Of a DNA stretch of 50,466 nucleotides, positions 47,941 to 50,466 are shown piece by piece. Within the stretch, counting starts at the first letter, position 1, and every line of letters starts with the position of its first letter. Position numbers and translations under genes: made by a program. This DNA is from Haemophilus sp. C1 (GTDB taxonomy: Bacteria > Pseudomonadota > Gammaproteobacteria > Enterobacterales > Pasteurellaceae), in the NCBI RefSeq assembly GCF_001276515.1, contig NZ_LDVZ01000014.1, positions 1 through 50,466 on the forward strand, given 5' to 3'. The notes under the pieces were generated by a model that was not told where the DNA came from, made no database searches, and saw nothing but the letters and a program-made list of their open reading frames with translations.

Positions 47941-48885
47941 ATGTTAAGAATTTATGCTCCAGCATCTAGCGCAAATATTAGTGTAGGATTCGATACTTTA
48001 GGTGCTGCGATCTCTCCAATTGATGGTTCTTTGTTAGGCGATGTGGTTCAAATAGAATCTATTTCAACTGGTTTTGAGTTAGAAAGTGCGGGCTATTTTG
48101 TTCGTAAATTACCGAAAGAACCGCAAAAAAATATTGTTTACCAAGCTTATGTGCTATTTCGTGAGCAATTAAAATTACGCGGAGGAAATCTGAAGTCTTT
48201 GCGTTTAACGCTCGAAAAAAATATGCCTATTGGCTCTGGTTTAGGCTCTAGTGCTTGTTCTATTGTTGCTGCATTAGTGGCATTAAATCAGTTTCATGAT
48301 GAACCTTTTTCGAAAATGGAGTTGCTTGAAATGATGGGCGAATTGGAAGGTCGTATTTCTGGTTCAATCCATTATGATAATGTTGCACCTTGCTATCTTG
48401 GCGGTGTGCAATTTATGGTTCAATCGCTCGGCAATATTTGTCAAAAACTGCCATTTTTTGATAATTGGTATTGGGTGTTGGCGTATCCAGGAATTGAAGT
48501 TTCTACTGCTGAAGCTCGTGCAATTTTACCGAAAAGCTATACTCGACAAGACGTGATTGCCCATGGTCGTCATTTAGGTGGTTTTGTGCATGCTTGCCAT
48601 ACCCATCAGGAAAACCTTGCGGCGATTATGATGAAAGATGTCATTGCCGAGCCTTATCGTGAATCTCTGTTACCTAATTTTGCTGAAGTAAAACAAGCTA
48701 CGCGAGACTTAGGCGCACTTGCCACAGGTATTTCAGGCTCTGGGCCAACTATTTTCTCTATTGCTCCAGACTTACAAACCGCAATTAAACTTTCAACTTA
48801 TTTAGAGAATCATTATTTACAAAATAATGAAGGTTTTGTGCATGTATGTAAGGTCGATAACGAAGGCGCAAGAGAAATTAAATAA
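47941..48885 (+). CDS. thrB: homoserine kinase
   Basis: ThrB phosphorylates homoserine to O-phosphohomoserine. The 314-residue GHMP-family kinase has the ATP motif [18 protein letters not shown] (about 93-110), the N-terminal [15 protein letters not shown] and the C-terminal [12 protein letters not shown]. It lies between thrA and thrC in the standard order, with AAGGA upstream of its ATG. Confidence 0.97.
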   Translation: MLRIYAPASSANISVGFDTLGAAISPIDGSLLGDVVQIESISTGFELESAGYFVRKLPKEPQKNIVYQAYVLFREQLKLRGGNLKSLRLTLEKNMPIGSGLGSSACSIVAALVALNQFHDEPFSKMELLEMMGELEGRISGSIHYDNVAPCYLGGVQFMVQSLGNICQKLPFFDNWYWVLAYPGIEVSTAEARAILPKSYTRQDVIAHGRHLGGFVHACHTHQENLAAIMMKDVIAEPYRESLLPNFAEVKQATRDLGALATGISGSGPTIFSIAPDLQTAIKLSTYLENHYLQNNEGFVHVCKVDNEGAREIK

Positions 48886-48928
48886 CCATAATTTAAATAG
48901 ATAAAATTAAATTAAAAACGGATTAAAT

Positions 48929-50203
48929 ATGAATTTATACAATATCAAACACCCCGAAGAACAAGTCACTTTTTCTCAGGCTGTGCGTCAAGGACTTGGT
49001 CGGGATCAAGGTTTATTCTTTCCTGAAGTTATTCCTCAACTTAATAACATTGATGAATTACTTGAATTACCCCTTGTTGAGCGTAGCCAAAAAATTCTAG
49101 GTGCATTAATTGGTGAAGAATTACCGAAAGCAACGTTAGATGAGATGGTGAAAAATGCATTCACTTTCACTGCACCGTTAGAAAAAGTTGAAGATAATAT
49201 TTATGCGCTTGAATTATTTCATGGTCCCACATTGGCATTTAAAGACTTTGGTGGGCGTTTTATGGCACAGGCACTTGCGGCGGTACGTGGTAATGGAAAA
49301 ATCACCATTTTAACGGCAACGTCTGGCGATACTGGAGCTGCTGTAGCACATGCGTTTTATGGATTAGAAAATATTAATGTAGTTATCCTTTATCCAAAAG
49401 GTAAAATCAGTCCATTACAAGAAAAGCTATTCTGTACTTTAGGTGGGAATATTCGTACTGTTGCGATTAACGCTGATTTCGATGCGTGTCAAGCTTTGGT
49501 TAAGCAAGCCTTTGATGACGCTGAATTGCGCCAAGCTATCGGACTTAACTCCGCAAATTCTATTAATATCAGCCGTTTATTAGCTCAAGTTTGTTATTAT
49601 TTTGAGGCTGTCGCACAATTACCAAAAGAAAAACGTGATAATGTCGTGGTTTCTGTACCAAGCGGTAATTTTGGTAACTTAACGGCGGGATTAATTGCAA
49701 AAACATTAGGCTTGCCGATAAAACGCTTTGTTGCCTCAACAAATGCAAATGATACAGTTCCACGTTATTTGAAATCGGGTAATTGGGATCCTAAAACGAC
49801 AGTTGCAACCCTTTCTAACGCAATGGATGTAAGTCGCCCAAATAATTGGCCGAGAGTGGAGGAATTGTTTAAACGAAATGGTTGGAATTTAACTGATTTA
49901 GGCTCGGGAATGCTAAGTGATAGCGAAACAGAAGATACTTTAAAAGCGATGCAGGCAAAAGGTTATTTATGTGAACCTCACGGTGCGATTGCTTATCATG
50001 TGTTGAAAGATCAACTTAAAGCGGGTGAAACAGGAATTTTCCTGTGTACTGCACATCCTGCGAAATTTAAAGAATCCGTAGAACGTATTCTTGGTATTCA
50101 GCTTCCATTACCTGAAGCACTGGATAAACATAATCAGCTGCCATTGCTTTCTGATGAAATGGATAATGATTTTGCACAGCTACGGGCTTACTTATTGAAG
50201 TAA
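48929..50203 (+). CDS. thrC: threonine synthase
   Basis: ThrC is a PLP enzyme that makes threonine from O-phosphohomoserine. The 424 residues include the PLP lysine Lys105 in TLAFKDFGG, TATSGDTGAA, and the phosphate-binding VPSGNFGN. It is last in thrLABC and is followed by an uptake signal and a terminator. Confidence 0.97.
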   Translation: MNLYNIKHPEEQVTFSQAVRQGLGRDQGLFFPEVIPQLNNIDELLELPLVERSQKILGALIGEELPKATLDEMVKNAFTFTAPLEKVEDNIYALELFHGPTLAFKDFGGRFMAQALAAVRGNGKITILTATSGDTGAAVAHAFYGLENINVVILYPKGKISPLQEKLFCTLGGNIRTVAINADFDACQALVKQAFDDAELRQAIGLNSANSINISRLLAQVCYYFEAVAQLPKEKRDNVVVSVPSGNFGNLTAGLIAKTLGLPIKRFVASTNANDTVPRYLKSGNWDPKTTVATLSNAMDVSRPNNWPRVEELFKRNGWNLTDLGSGMLSDSETEDTLKAMQAKGYLCEPHGAIAYHVLKDQLKAGETGIFLCTAHPAKFKESVERILGIQLPLPEALDKHNQLPLLSDEMDNDFAQLRAYLLK

Positions 50204-50233
50204 TAAAGTGCGGTAAATTTTTATTGTATTTTG

Positions 50234-50266
50234 ATAGCGCTTGATTTTCAGGCGCTATTTTATTTT
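50234..50266 (+). terminator. thr operon terminator
   Basis: ATAGCGC (50234-50240) and GCGCTAT (50252-50258) form a 7-bp stem with an 11-base loop, followed by TTTTATTTT. The next 140 bp before the tRNA gene show no gene. Confidence 0.85.
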
Positions 50267-50409
50267 AGAAAATATAACGTAGCGATAATATATTAATTAT
50301 CTTAGATTGGATAGAGAGAATAGCTATTTTTCAATAAGTCAGTAATTTGAAAAGTAGTACCAAGTTTAGGCAATAAAAAATACCTTTCAGCACTTACTTT
50401 ATTTTTGAG

Positions 50410-50466
50410 TGGTGGGTCGTGAAGGATTCGAACCTTCGACCAACGGATTAAAAGTCCGCTGCTCTA
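50410..50466 (-). tRNA. tRNA-Lys (UUU), 5' part cut by the window end
   Basis: Read on the minus strand, the sequence shows an anticodon stem-loop with CTTTTAA in the loop (anticodon UUU), a TGG-TCG variable region, a T-loop GGTTCGAATCC and the 3' acceptor CACGACCC followed by the encoded ACCA. The D arm and 5' acceptor strand lie beyond the window. The match to E. coli tRNA-Lys is clear. Confidence 0.93.

Overview
The window is a piece of a Haemophilus chromosome, from H. influenzae or a close relative such as H. haemolyticus. Three things point there: the AAGTGCGGT DNA-uptake signal occurs many times on both strands; the sequence is AT-rich; and the gene content includes comNOPQ, the siaPT/nan sialic-acid cluster, hflKC and thrABC. 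Several protein differences from the H. influenzae Rd versions I remember (for example in SiaP), together with an unfamiliar block order, make H. haemolyticus a real possibility. Species is inferred, not proven.

Layout. 1-14.3 kb: the tail of an outer-membrane barrel gene; a minus-strand run comN-comO-comP-comQ-recC-nrdR-ribD-degS, headed by a textbook Sxy-dependent CRP site (8414-8435) in the gap shared with suhB; then, on the plus strand, suhB and a cytochrome c maturation operon (ccmF, dsbE/ccmG, ccmH) ending in an HI0933-family flavoprotein. 14.3-19 kb: fklB and psd on the minus strand, followed by a 916-residue autotransporter gene that looks accessory. 19-24.6 kb: the fatty-acid cluster yceD-rpmF-plsX-fabH-fabD-fabG-acpP, interrupted between fabH and fabD by two inverted copies of a structured repeat. 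24.8-31.7 kb: a DcuA/B-type C4-dicarboxylate carrier, a phosphopantetheinyl transferase, an AT-rich region free of uptake signals (26.9-28.7 kb) with apparent toxin/immunity-like relics, then hflK-hflC and a small methyltransferase-like membrane protein.

31.8-43.5 kb: a complete sialic acid and amino-sugar module. On the minus strand are siaP, siaT (siaQM), nanM and an N-acetylglucosamine-type PTS EIICB. On the plus strand, divergent from siaP, are nanE, nanK, siaR, nanA, nagB and nagA. A CRP-like site and dyads that could bind SiaR lie between siaP and nanE. Sialic acid is mutarotated by NanM, captured by SiaP, imported by SiaQM, then cleaved and converted by NanA, NanK, NanE, NagA and NagB to fructose-6-phosphate. 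The PTS protein would deliver GlcNAc-6-phosphate to the same NagA/NagB route.

43.6-50.5 kb: a UbiE-type methyltransferase, yggS, and the threonine operon with a readable leader peptide and attenuator (thrL-thrA-thrB-thrC). The window ends inside a tRNA-Lys(UUU) gene on the minus strand.
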